Source: Pleionea sp. CnH1-48 (lineage in GTDB: Bacteria; Pseudomonadota; Gammaproteobacteria; Enterobacterales; Kangiellaceae). From it: a DNA stretch of 64,000 bases. The stretch is taken from positions 434,001 through 498,000 of the forward strand of contig NZ_JAMXSB010000003.1 of the NCBI RefSeq assembly GCF_024124665.1, given 5' to 3'. This document shows, in pieces, positions 19,138-29,570 of the stretch; the stretch's first letter is position 1, and each line of letters begins with the position of its first letter. Position numbers and translations under genes: made by a program. The notes below the pieces were generated by a model, which was given only the letters and a program-made list of their open reading frames with translations, ran no database searches and was not told the DNA's origin.

Positions 19138-19980
19138 TCAATTTTGCTTCAATTGACGATGAGTCAACACAGGCATTTGGCTGCGAACTTCTGTCAATCG
19201 ATGAATATCCAGCTCACATATCAGCAAGCCAGATTCTTGTTCTAGTTCTGCGACAGTATCACCCCAAGGATCGATGATCATAGAGTGTCCCCAGGTTTCA
19301 CGACCATTTTGATGACGCCCACTTTGAGCCGCAGCGAGTATAAAACATTGGTTCTCTATGGCTCTGGCACGCAGTAACACTTCCCAATGGGCTCTACCTG
19401 TAGTCACGGTAAAAGCCGCAGGCAACACTACAAAAGCCACTTCTTCTTCGGCATAAACCCGAAACAGCTCTGGAAAACGAATATCATAACAGATAGCCAG
19501 GCCAACCTTCCCCCAAGGAGTGTCGCAACTCACTGGTTGGTCGCCGGGCAAAGTATTCGCCGACTCTCGATAAGTTCGATGCCCGTCATCAACGTCAACA
19601 TCAAACAAATGAATCTTATCGTAATGAGCGCACTGCAGCCCTTTGTTATTATAGACTGACAAACGACTGAACGGGCGCTCGACATCCCCTGATGCGATAG
19701 GCATACTTCCGGCGAAGATCCAGAGCTTGTATTGACAGGCTAATTGCTCTAGTCGATGCTGTATCGGTCCACTACCAGCCTTCTCCACAATACTCATTTT
19801 ATCCTGCTCGCGCTTAGCAAATAATGGAAAGTACTCTGGCAATACGAGCCACTCAGCACCTTTATGCCAAGCTTCTTTTGCCAGCTGCTCGACAAAAGCA
19901 AGATTGTCACTAACATCCGTGCTGGAGCACATCTGAACAACAGCGACTTTAAGTGATTGAGTGCCCGTTTCGATAGTCAA
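19138..19980 (-). CDS. Nit-family carbon-nitrogen hydrolase (omega-amidase-like)
   Basis: This protein of about 280 residues belongs to the nitrilase superfamily, Nit subgroup, which includes omega-amidase and deaminated-glutathione amidase. Counting from the TTG at 19980, the catalytic triad is Glu49 (LVLPEYFP), Lys122 (HYDKIHLFD) and Cys164 (GLAICYDIRFPE). The frame extends to a GTG at 19989, but the GGGGAG ribosome site touches that GTG and lies eight bases before the TTG, so TTG is preferred. The start sits at the stop codon of yhdP, which indicates coupling. The yhdP-nit-tldD order is common in gammaproteobacteria. A metabolite-repair role is inferred from the family. Confidence 0.9.
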   Translation of the reverse strand: MTIETGTQSLKVAVVQMCSSTDVSDNLAFVEQLAKEAWHKGAEWLVLPEYFPLFAKREQDKMSIVEKAGSGPIQHRLEQLACQYKLWIFAGSMPIASGDVERPFSRLSVYNNKGLQCAHYDKIHLFDVDVDDGHRTYRESANTLPGDQPVSCDTPWGKVGLAICYDIRFPELFRVYAEEEVAFVVLPAAFTVTTGRAHWEVLLRARAIENQCFILAAAQSGRHQNGRETWGHSMIIDPWGDTVAELEQESGLLICELDIHRLTEVRSQMPVLTHRQLKQN

Positions 19981-19981
19981 T

Positions 19982-22900
19982 TCACCCACTCCCCAAGTTC
20001 ACAGAAAGCAGATAACGAGATTCCGGTTGATCGGTATCTTCTGCCTCTTCAGGCGAGTCTTTATCATTCGATTGAGGCTTAACTTCTTCTGAGCTTTGCT
20101 CACTTTTCGGGTTGTTTTCTTGCCCGTTTTGTTGTTCTTCATTTGAACTGGGTAAGTTCTGTTCCAATTCTTCTTTAGGTACCTTCACTTCGCGAGTTGT
20201 TTTCTTTAACTCAACCACATCAGGATTATCCCAGGGCCCTGAAACTTTGTACTCAATGCGAGTAATGACTTCTACCGCAGGCTCAAAAACTTTACTTAAT
20301 AAATAAACCAGAATACCTGTAGCGGGTTCAACCGCCCACCCGGCAAGTACCGGCAAACTTGAAGTCACCTTTGGTAATACATAAACACGCTGATCGAATG
20401 TCTGCTCCGCAAGATCAACACTGCCTTCTACATCAACAGCTGCCGCGTTACCATCGATTCCAAGGTTGTTAGTAAAAACGCGACCGTTCTTCATCGAAAA
20501 GTCACCTCGGATCTTGTCGTAGAAAAAACCTTCTTTATAAATATCTTTAAAATCTAACGTTAAACGGCGACGAATGGACTGTAAGCTAAACAAAGAAACT
20601 ATCCGAGCTTTTGCATCCGAAATTTCTTCAATGTAACCAGCGCCTAATTCTAATGACAAACCACCATCAACTTTACTGATGTCGAAGTCAAAGGGCGACC
20701 CCGGCCAATTCAAAGCAACAACCCCGGTTCCCTCGCTTTCCTGTATTCCGACTTTAACTCCCCAAAGGCGCATCAATCCACCCATATCATCAGAGCTAAG
20801 CCGCGCTTCCATGTGAGTATTTTGCTCTTCTCCATTGGCAAACCAACGAATGTTAACAGGCGCGTTAATCAACTGCTTTTGAGTCACTTGCCCATCAAAC
20901 TCCAGCTGGTGCGTAGCAGGTCTTAAAACACCTTTTATTTGTCCAAGTGAAATTCCAAGAATATTGCAGTCATCACAAACAACTCGTATTTGAGGCCAGC
21001 CACTGAACCCTTGAGGGATTTTTTTGTAAGGATTCGGTTCGATGTTTATCTCTTCAGACTCATTCTCTGCCAATAAACTTTGAGGCAAATTTAACTGATA
21101 AAAGTGCATTTCCATATTGCCATCATCGAGCCACCGAATAACTCCATTTCCCTCATTGGCGAGAAAACTAATATCAAAGCCACCAAGTTCTCGCGGAGAC
21201 ATCTTAGCCTTAACTTCAGACAGGTAGATGCCTTCCATAGTTAGCTTTTCGACATTAATATAGAAAACAGAGGGTAAACCTTTACCCTCGCCCTTATCCC
21301 AGTCGGTTTCTTGAAAAACATCACTTAACGCTTCAATCCACTCAATCAATGACAGTTCTTCGTAGTTAATATGAAAACCCAGTTCAGGTTGTTCGGTAGG
21401 CTCTGGTGATATAGCTTCGCCAAACAACAAGTAGCTGCTGGTCATGGTGCGTTCGTCACTTTCCAGGCGATAAACCAACTCTGAAGACAGTTGTTCTCCA
21501 ACATTAATCTTCATGACTTCTTTCTGATCGGTTTGCGATAACTCAAATAGCAAGGGCCATGACTCTTCTGACAGCTTAGTCAGAGGCTCCGGCAACTTAA
21601 CAGCAATATCCGTTAGCTCACTTTTAATATTAAACGTAAGTTTTTCTTTGCCACAGTTATCAATACATATAAGTCCAGATCCAACGTAATCCGTTACACC
21701 CGAAACAGGAAACTTCATATCATCGGCCAACCATTGATTGACCTTTACGACATCGAGATTGCCGGACATTCCCAGTTTAATATGCTTTTTCTCATCGCGC
21801 TCGATGGTGGAAAGATCAATCGTAGAATTTCCTCCCATCACGGCAAGCTTTACTTTTTTTGCCGACACACCACTCTCAGTAAACTTAACCACACCATTGA
21901 CTTTTTCCGCCTCTAACTCCAGAGCTGGCAAAGTGATTCGGGAATCCTCTAGCGCAACTTTTCCATCGATAGTTAAGTTTTCTGAGTGCTCCAGAGGAAC
22001 GTCGAGTTTGATAGCCACATCTAAACCATTTTCTACCTGCAAGTCATGTAGCAGAGTGCCCAGATTATTTTTTAACGGCGATTCATCGACAAATCGGCGA
22101 CCACTCATGCCATCTAGCTCTGCCGCGATATCCAGCGACAGTAAAGTTTCTTTTGCAGAAAAGTCATCAATACGAGCAATAGCTTTGTTAACATCAACTC
22201 CCCAGAGCTTACCTTCAAGTGCAGTAATGCGCATGGCGTTTTGATTGAAATATAACTCTGCCGATAATCGCTCCAATTTCGGCCATTCAGGAAGGTATTC
22301 GTAGTTTAAGTTGGGGGCATAACCCAAGATATCAAAGGTAACATCGGGCTGTTCTAACATCGCGCTAACAAGCCGCCCCTGAAAATTAAACTGAGCAAAA
22401 TCCAGACGGCCACCAATAACCGAGGTGTCAAGATACTCAACCAGCTCATCTCCCATCTCTGTGACTGGGAAGTACAACGACTTATTTTTTAAGTCAACAT
22501 CACTAAGCTCTGCATATAAGCTAATTTCAGCATCCGCATTCACAGGAAAGTATAAATTGCCCATCGCCTCTAACGATAAGTCTGGCGTTAACAAAGAAAG
22601 TCGCTCAATCAATAACTGCGAACTTTCTTCTAACAAATAGTACTCTCCTTCAATCACCAGTTTTTTTAGCGGAATGTCGTAGCGAAACATAGGACGATAG
22701 CTGACGATACCTTGCTCGCTTACAATTTTGTAATGCACGGTATCATCGCGAAACTCTACGGTGGTAGAAATCGATGGCAAAGAGGGTGTGGATTCTGTGG
22801 CCTCAACTTTCAGCTCGTCGATATGAACGATTCCATTGGTCAGGTTCCAGCCGGACTCTTCACGCACAAACTCAAGCACCACTTTACCAATATCGATCTG

Positions 22901-24025
22901 AGGGTTGGCTCGTAAAAACCATTGGCGCAATTCTTTTTCACGCAACAACAGAGCCCACAAACCATTAAGTCGGCCAGGGGATATATCGCCATATTTGACT
23001 AACATTGATTCACGTTCAAAATGATTAAAGCCAAGTTCCAGTCCACTCAGGTCTGTTTCTCGTCCATCACTTTCTGTCACTTTGAGTTGGCTTAAACGAA
23101 CATTTTCATGAAACTCATCTTCTTTATCCCAAACCAATTCCATGGCTAACGATGGATAGTCGTATTTTTTATCATCTAATACATACTGAAAATCGGCCAA
23201 CTCTCCACCCATCCAGGCATTTGACCAACCACGAGAGTAAGTCCAATCGGCCCATAGTTCAGCACTCAACTTACCTTCTTTGATATCTTCGCCCGTCAAA
23301 AGACTAATAAAGGGCAACTGTGGAATCGATATGGCTTCACTTTTGATGTAAAAACGAGCGGCCGATTCGGGATGTCTAGGATCGCCGTTAATCTCTGCAA
23401 TGAGCGTTAATGCACCTTCTCCATCTAAAAGCAGCTCACCTTCTACCTGATGCAACTTGTCGTAGTTAGCAATACTAAGATGATCCAGCTTTAGTATTTG
23501 CGGAGAGGTGCCAGGTTGATAGAACTCAACTTGCAAGTCATGGATCTGAACATCATTTTGACCTAGCAAAACATCCACGAAAAAGTCATTACTGTCGTAG
23601 CTTTCGGCTTCTTGCTCTGTCCCCAACAAAGCCAGAGACACATCATCAATATTTAATTTAATCGAACTGTTATTTAATGAAAACTGGCTGGTCACCAATG
23701 TCTGACTAAGCACCGAACGCCAGAAATCAAAACGCACCAATACAGACTCAACAGTCAGAGGTTGTTGACCATTGGAAGTTTCAACAGAGATTCCTTCTAC
23801 CCGAATCTCTGGACCTTCGCCTTTCCAGTAGCTGGCAATAGACTCCATCTTAACGTTCACGCCCAATTTTTGGGTTAGAAACGCTTCGATATCGTGATGA
23901 AAATAATGAGTAAAAGGCAATGCTGCTCGTGCAATACTAAACAGAACAGCTAACGTAATAACCAAAGATGCAAAGGCCAACCATAATCGATTGATCCATT
24001 TAGTCATAAGCAACTGAACAGGCAT
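19982..24025 (-). CDS. yhdP: YhdP, AsmA-like envelope lipid-transport protein
   Basis: This is a 1347-residue inner-membrane-anchored periplasmic protein. One N-terminal helix (LWLAFASLVITLAVLF) is followed by a long, repetitive beta-rich body of the DUF3971/AsmA-like type, which in YhdP forms a groove thought to pass phospholipid to the outer membrane. The C-terminal AsmA-like block (VDVEGSVDLAEQTFDQRVYV, WAVEPATGILVYLLSKV) is typical. An acidic, Gln/Glu/Ser-rich tail of about 60 residues follows the domain and is unusual, since the E. coli protein is about 80 residues shorter. GAGG lies five bases before the ATG. It sits between rng and nit. Confidence 0.92.
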   Translation of the reverse strand: MPVQLLMTKWINRLWLAFASLVITLAVLFSIARAALPFTHYFHHDIEAFLTQKLGVNVKMESIASYWKGEGPEIRVEGISVETSNGQQPLTVESVLVRFDFWRSVLSQTLVTSQFSLNNSSIKLNIDDVSLALLGTEQEAESYDSNDFFVDVLLGQNDVQIHDLQVEFYQPGTSPQILKLDHLSIANYDKLHQVEGELLLDGEGALTLIAEINGDPRHPESAARFYIKSEAISIPQLPFISLLTGEDIKEGKLSAELWADWTYSRGWSNAWMGGELADFQYVLDDKKYDYPSLAMELVWDKEDEFHENVRLSQLKVTESDGRETDLSGLELGFNHFERESMLVKYGDISPGRLNGLWALLLREKELRQWFLRANPQIDIGKVVLEFVREESGWNLTNGIVHIDELKVEATESTPSLPSISTTVEFRDDTVHYKIVSEQGIVSYRPMFRYDIPLKKLVIEGEYYLLEESSQLLIERLSLLTPDLSLEAMGNLYFPVNADAEISLYAELSDVDLKNKSLYFPVTEMGDELVEYLDTSVIGGRLDFAQFNFQGRLVSAMLEQPDVTFDILGYAPNLNYEYLPEWPKLERLSAELYFNQNAMRITALEGKLWGVDVNKAIARIDDFSAKETLLSLDIAAELDGMSGRRFVDESPLKNNLGTLLHDLQVENGLDVAIKLDVPLEHSENLTIDGKVALEDSRITLPALELEAEKVNGVVKFTESGVSAKKVKLAVMGGNSTIDLSTIERDEKKHIKLGMSGNLDVVKVNQWLADDMKFPVSGVTDYVGSGLICIDNCGKEKLTFNIKSELTDIAVKLPEPLTKLSEESWPLLFELSQTDQKEVMKINVGEQLSSELVYRLESDERTMTSSYLLFGEAISPEPTEQPELGFHINYEELSLIEWIEALSDVFQETDWDKGEGKGLPSVFYINVEKLTMEGIYLSEVKAKMSPRELGGFDISFLANEGNGVIRWLDDGNMEMHFYQLNLPQSLLAENESEEINIEPNPYKKIPQGFSGWPQIRVVCDDCNILGISLGQIKGVLRPATHQLEFDGQVTQKQLINAPVNIRWFANGEEQNTHMEARLSSDDMGGLMRLWGVKVGIQESEGTGVVALNWPGSPFDFDISKVDGGLSLELGAGYIEEISDAKARIVSLFSLQSIRRRLTLDFKDIYKEGFFYDKIRGDFSMKNGRVFTNNLGIDGNAAAVDVEGSVDLAEQTFDQRVYVLPKVTSSLPVLAGWAVEPATGILVYLLSKVFEPAVEVITRIEYKVSGPWDNPDVVELKKTTREVKVPKEELEQNLPSSNEEQQNGQENNPKSEQSSEEVKPQSNDKDSPEEAEDTDQPESRYLLSVNLGSG

Positions 24026-24052
24026 TACAACCTCAAAGACCTAAGCATCTTA

Positions 24053-25513
24053 TTACAGGAGCACAACATCAAACTGTTCCTGTGTATAGAGAGTTTCCAC
24101 CTGGAAACGAATAGGAATATTAATAAATGATTCAAGCTCTGCAACGCTGCTGGCTTCATCATCTAGCAGACAATCAACCACCTCTTGCGAAGCAAGAACC
24201 AGCAGTTTGGGCGCTTCATAAGCACGGGCAGCACGGGCTATCTCTCTGAAGATATCGTAACAAACCGTTTGAGCGGTTTTTATCGAACCACGTCCGCTAC
24301 ATGTAGGGCAAGGCTCACACAATACATGCTCTAAGCTTTCACGTGTGCGCTTACGTGTCATCTGCACTAATCCCAATGCAGACACTTCAGAAATATGAGT
24401 TTTTGCGTGATCATGCTCAAGGGACTTCTCGAGCGTACGCAACACTTGGCGTTTGTGCTCTTCATCTTTCATGTCGATAAAGTCGACAATGATGATCCCG
24501 CCCAGATTTCGTAGTCGTAATTGTCGAGCTAACGCAGAAGCGGCTTCTAAATTGGTTCGAAAAATAGTTTCTTCAAGATTGCGATGACCGACAAATGCGC
24601 CGGTATTAACATCAACGGTTGTCATGGCTTCTGTTTGATCAATGATCAAATAGCCACCTGACTTCAGCGGCACCTGACGATGCAGAGCTTTTTGAATTTC
24701 ATCTTCAATGTTATACACATCAAATAAAGGACGCCCACGCTGATAATGCTCCAGACGACCTTTTAAGCTAGGTGCAAACTCAGCAACAAACTGGCTAATA
24801 CGCTGAAAGCTTTCTTGCGAGTCTACGCGAATTTTCTCGACATCAGCGACCACCAGATCACGCATCATGCGTAGCTCAAGACTCAGATCTTCATGCACCA
24901 GCGAGGGACACTTGGCTTTTTTGAGCTTATCTTCTATTCGTTGCCACAATTTCTGCAAAAAATCAGCGTCATGCTGAAGCTCTGCTTCACCCGCTCCTTC
25001 GGCGGCAGTCCGAATGATATAGCCTTTATTGTCTTGTTCTTCATCATTCAATATGTCACGTAAACGATTACGCTCTTCTTCGTTTTCGATGCGCTGTGAC
25101 ACACCAACATGGGGATTGCGAGGCATAAGGACCAAGTAGCGACTGGGAACCGTAATATGAGTTGTAAGACGAGCGCCTTTAGTGCCTAGCTCATCTTTAA
25201 TGACTTGAACAATAATCTTTTGCCCTTCGTGCAACAAACGCGTGATATCTGGCTGTGGCACATCGTCTTTGTCGCCATTATCGTGTTGCGGCAAAATTTC
25301 AGAAACATGAAGGAAAGCACTGCGCTCTAGACCAATATCAACAAAAGCTGCCTGCATTCCTGGCAATACTCGCTTTACCTTGCCTTTATATATGTTACCA
25401 ACCAAACCTCGGTTTTTACTTCGTTCGATCAACAGCTCTTGCAACATGCCATTTTCGACAACACCAATACGTGTTTCTTGTGGCGTCACATTGATCAATA
25501 TTTCTTCGCTCAT
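24053..25513 (-). CDS. rng: Ribonuclease G
   Basis: This 486-residue endoribonuclease cleaves single-stranded AU-rich RNA and matures the 16S rRNA 5' end. An N-terminal S1 domain (RGLVGNIYKGKVKRVLPGMQ) is followed by the RNase E/G catalytic core with GGYLIIDQTEAMTTVDVNTG and the second acidic site IIIVDFIDMKDEEHKR. The zinc-link cysteines are in CEPCPTCSGRG. There is no long C-terminal scaffold, which distinguishes it from RNase E and matches RNase G length. The family's usual neighbour maf lies upstream. Confidence 0.96.
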   Translation of the reverse strand: MSEEILINVTPQETRIGVVENGMLQELLIERSKNRGLVGNIYKGKVKRVLPGMQAAFVDIGLERSAFLHVSEILPQHDNGDKDDVPQPDITRLLHEGQKIIVQVIKDELGTKGARLTTHITVPSRYLVLMPRNPHVGVSQRIENEEERNRLRDILNDEEQDNKGYIIRTAAEGAGEAELQHDADFLQKLWQRIEDKLKKAKCPSLVHEDLSLELRMMRDLVVADVEKIRVDSQESFQRISQFVAEFAPSLKGRLEHYQRGRPLFDVYNIEDEIQKALHRQVPLKSGGYLIIDQTEAMTTVDVNTGAFVGHRNLEETIFRTNLEAASALARQLRLRNLGGIIIVDFIDMKDEEHKRQVLRTLEKSLEHDHAKTHISEVSALGLVQMTRKRTRESLEHVLCEPCPTCSGRGSIKTAQTVCYDIFREIARAARAYEAPKLLVLASQEVVDCLLDDEASSVAELESFINIPIRFQVETLYTQEQFDVVLL

Positions 25514-25623
25514 AGCGTCTACTCAACAATAAAAACGGTTGTAACAATGCAACTAATAAAGGCTTATACCTTTTGTCTTTCAAAATGCGACAATGTTAGC
25601 CGCACTTCAAAATACTCGATGAT

Positions 25624-26253
25624 CTAGTCAGCCTTCGATGGCCAACACTTAACACCAGCAGCCACTAGCAATTGCGTCGTCTCTAGCAAAGGCAGTCCCA
25701 TAATTGCTGAGAAACTTCCCTCAATGTTTTCGATAAAACTTGCGGCCATTCCCTGAACAGCATAACAGCCAGCTTTATCATGACCTTCTCCGGTTTGCCA
25801 ATAACGCTCAATGAGCTCATCGGTCAATTCACTGAAGGTCACTTGATTCTTACTGAGTCTGTAATAGCACTCTTGTTGCCATACTAACGCCACCCCAGAC
25901 AAAACCCAATGCGTTCGACCAGACAGGGCTTTTAGCATCGCCACACCATCGGCCTTATCAACAGGCTTGCCAAGTATAGAATGGCCGTTAATCACCGCCG
26001 TATCAGAAGCTAAAACCGGAACACTCTGATGATAGTCAGGGGCTTGCCAAATGGCCGTCGCTTTGGCTTTTGTAATTCGCTCAACATAATCGGTTGGGGC
26101 TTCGTTTGCCAACTGACGCTCATCAATATCAGCAGGCATCACATCGAAAGCCGCCCCTATCTGAGACAATAGCTCACGTCTACGAGGAGATTGAGAGGCC
26201 AAACACACCTTCTCGAACTGATAATGACTCTCTGAGCATAACGGATGTTTCAT
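25624..26253 (-). CDS. maf: Maf-like nucleoside triphosphate pyrophosphatase (YhdE type)
   Basis: This is a 209-residue house-cleaning enzyme that hydrolyses non-canonical or excess nucleotides such as dTTP and UTP (YhdE subgroup by gene context). The Maf signature LASQSPRRRELLSQIG is near the N-terminus, and VLASDTAVI supplies the catalytic acid. The open frame extends 29 codons upstream, but the ATG at 26253 shares its A with the mreD stop (TAATG), follows AGGA at a good distance and starts shortly before the Maf signature, so it is chosen. Confidence 0.93.
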   Translation of the reverse strand: MKHPLCSESHYQFEKVCLASQSPRRRELLSQIGAAFDVMPADIDERQLANEAPTDYVERITKAKATAIWQAPDYHQSVPVLASDTAVINGHSILGKPVDKADGVAMLKALSGRTHWVLSGVALVWQQECYYRLSKNQVTFSELTDELIERYWQTGEGHDKAGCYAVQGMAASFIENIEGSFSAIMGLPLLETTQLLVAAGVKCWPSKAD

Positions 26254-26741
26254 TAATTGATCCTGAACTGGCGTCGCAAATCGCGCAACAATATAAAAAC
26301 CCAGGGCCACAAAATAGCATTCGACATCAATGGCAACCAATAGCTCATGGTGCGCTCAATCGGCTGTGTCAGATTTTTAAGCCAAAGAGTCAACAACATT
26401 TGGACCCCTATCAGTAAAGCAACCACTAAAGCCTGCTTCACTCGAGGAAATAGTCGAATACGTTGGTACAGTAATAACGAAAAATACGCCATGATAGAAA
26501 AGCTCAATGCATGCAAGCCGAGAACTGAGCCTTCCAGTGCATCAATAAACAGCCCAATCAACCAGGCCGTAAGAATGCCCACTCGATGGGGTATCGCAAC
26601 AATCCAGTAGATAAGCGCCATGGCGACCCAGTCGGGCCAAAACAGCTCCAGCGCTTTGGGTAGCGGCAACAGGTTTAATATCATGGCAACAGCAAATGAC
26701 ATCCACACCATGTAGTAATTATTGCGAGCATCAGGATTCAT
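26253..26741 (-). CDS. mreD: Rod-shape protein MreD
   Basis: This 162-residue integral membrane protein is the same length as E. coli MreD. Hydrophobic segments include YYMVWMSFAVAMILNLLPL, WVAMALIYWIVAIP and LTAWLIGLFIDALEGSVLG. MreD is part of the elongasome and balances MreC and PBP2 activity. A strong GGAGG sits seven bases before the ATG, which overlaps the last codons of mreC by 11 bases. It is one-base overlapped with maf downstream. Confidence 0.95.
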   Translation of the reverse strand: MNPDARNNYYMVWMSFAVAMILNLLPLPKALELFWPDWVAMALIYWIVAIPHRVGILTAWLIGLFIDALEGSVLGLHALSFSIMAYFSLLLYQRIRLFPRVKQALVVALLIGVQMLLTLWLKNLTQPIERTMSYWLPLMSNAILWPWVFILLRDLRRQFRIN

Positions 26742-27618
26742 GGGTGGCCTCCGTTGTTACTGGCTCTGGCTCATCGACGACATTCAAAACATCGCTGCTT
26801 TCATCTGGCCAGATTAACAATACCTGCCCTGTTCGAGCTAAATGAGCCACTGTAGTTGCCTCAACAACCGCATAAGAACGATTAGAGTCGGTCACTAACT
26901 TGGTCACACTGGCCACGGGGTAGCCATCAGGGAATCGCTCGCCAATTCCGGAACTCAACAATAGGTCACCTTCTTTAATGTCTGCGGTACTGCGCACATA
27001 CTGCAAACTTAAATGGTTCAACTGCCCGCCCCCCAAAGCCACAGCACGTTCACCACTGCGCTCCACTCGCACAGGGATCGCATGACGAGAATCGGTAATT
27101 AACAAGATTCGACTGTGCAGACTCGACACACTGATCACCTGGCCAATGACGCCATAAGCATCAAGCACCGCCTGTCCAACAAAAACGCCTTGCACTGAGC
27201 CCTTGTTTATCACAATTTCGTGAGCGCCTGGCTCAGTAGCCACGTTGATGATATCGGCAACCAGACGTCGTCCATCAAGCTTCTGTTGGGTGCCTAACAA
27301 GTTGCGTAATTGAGCATTCTCGGCTTTGAGCGCAACCAGCTTTTGCAACTGTGTACGTAATATAAAAATCTCATCTTTAAGTTGCTGATTACTCTTAGAC
27401 AACTGATCGCGAGTCATAATGCGCTCTCCCCCCCAAAAGAAGAACTCACTGGGCAGATCAGCAACGTATATCAAAGGCGTAAGAAAGGTAGAAAGCGTAT
27501 GACGAAAAGTTTCTAAATGACGATCACGATGATCGAAGAACATAAGCACAGCAGAACACACCACTGCAACGAACAGTCGCACCAGATAAGATGAATCTTC
27601 TGCAAATATCTGTTTAAT
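26731..27618 (-). CDS. mreC: Rod-shape protein MreC, apparent AUU start
   Basis: This is a bitopic inner-membrane protein linking MreB filaments to the periplasmic cell-wall synthases. It has a membrane helix (LFVAVVCSAVLMFF), a coiled coil (QLSKSNQQLKDEIFILRTQL) and beta domains with GVIGQVISVSSLHSRILLI and SSGIGERFPDGYPVA. The first standard start codon in frame is a GTG at 27582, but that removes the conserved cytoplasmic N-terminus. Starting at ATT 27616-27618 gives IKQIFAEDSSYLVRLFVAV, which aligns without gaps to the E. coli sequence MKPIFSRGPSLQIRLILAV. GGAG lies eight bases before the ATT. The upstream in-frame stop is at 27655-27657, and no ATG, GTG or TTG lies between it and 27582. 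The product is then 295 residues. Confidence 0.9.
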   Translation of the reverse strand: MKQIFAEDSSYLVRLFVAVVCSAVLMFFDHRDRHLETFRHTLSTFLTPLIYVADLPSEFFFWGGERIMTRDQLSKSNQQLKDEIFILRTQLQKLVALKAENAQLRNLLGTQQKLDGRRLVADIINVATEPGAHEIVINKGSVQGVFVGQAVLDAYGVIGQVISVSSLHSRILLITDSRHAIPVRVERSGERAVALGGGQLNHLSLQYVRSTADIKEGDLLLSSGIGERFPDGYPVASVTKLVTDSNRSYAVVEATTVAHLARTGQVLLIWPDESSDVLNVVDEPEPVTTEATHES

Positions 27619-27744
27619 GGGACACTCTCCAAACCTAGTACGACAGCGCTCTCTCTACACCTTGGCGAGCTTTTTATTTGCAGCATCGCTTAAGGCGTTA
27701 GCAGGACTATGATGGATTTTCCTGCAAACCTTAATAAACAAGTG

Positions 27745-27775
27745 AGACTTAGCTTGCAGTATGCATGCTAAGTCT
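27745..27775 (-). promoter_or_regulatory. Stem-loop between mreB and mreC
   Basis: AGACTTAGC (27745-27753) and GCTAAGTCT (27767-27775) are perfect inverted arms. Inside them, after one T-T mismatch, TGCA pairs with TGCA. On the transcript strand no T-tract follows, so it is more likely an attenuator or RNA-stability element than a full terminator. It would let mreB be made in excess over mreCD, a ratio known from other bacteria (inference). Confidence 0.5.
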
Positions 27776-27804
27776 TTGATTATAGATAGGTTAGATTAAT
27801 TTGA

Positions 27805-29570
<1,766 letters not shown>

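Noticed and set aside
21738-22244. Open plus-strand frame of 168 codons within yhdP
   Set aside because: It lies fully antisense to the well-supported yhdP gene, has low-complexity Ser-rich composition and no recognisable domain or ribosome site.
26254-26340. Extended N-terminus of Maf
   Set aside because: It overlaps mreD, and the Maf signature only needs the ATG at 26253, which overlaps the mreD stop.
27580-27582. GTG at 27582 as the mreC start
   Set aside because: It cuts off the conserved N-terminus and lacks a well-placed ribosome site; the ATT at 27616-27618 fits both.
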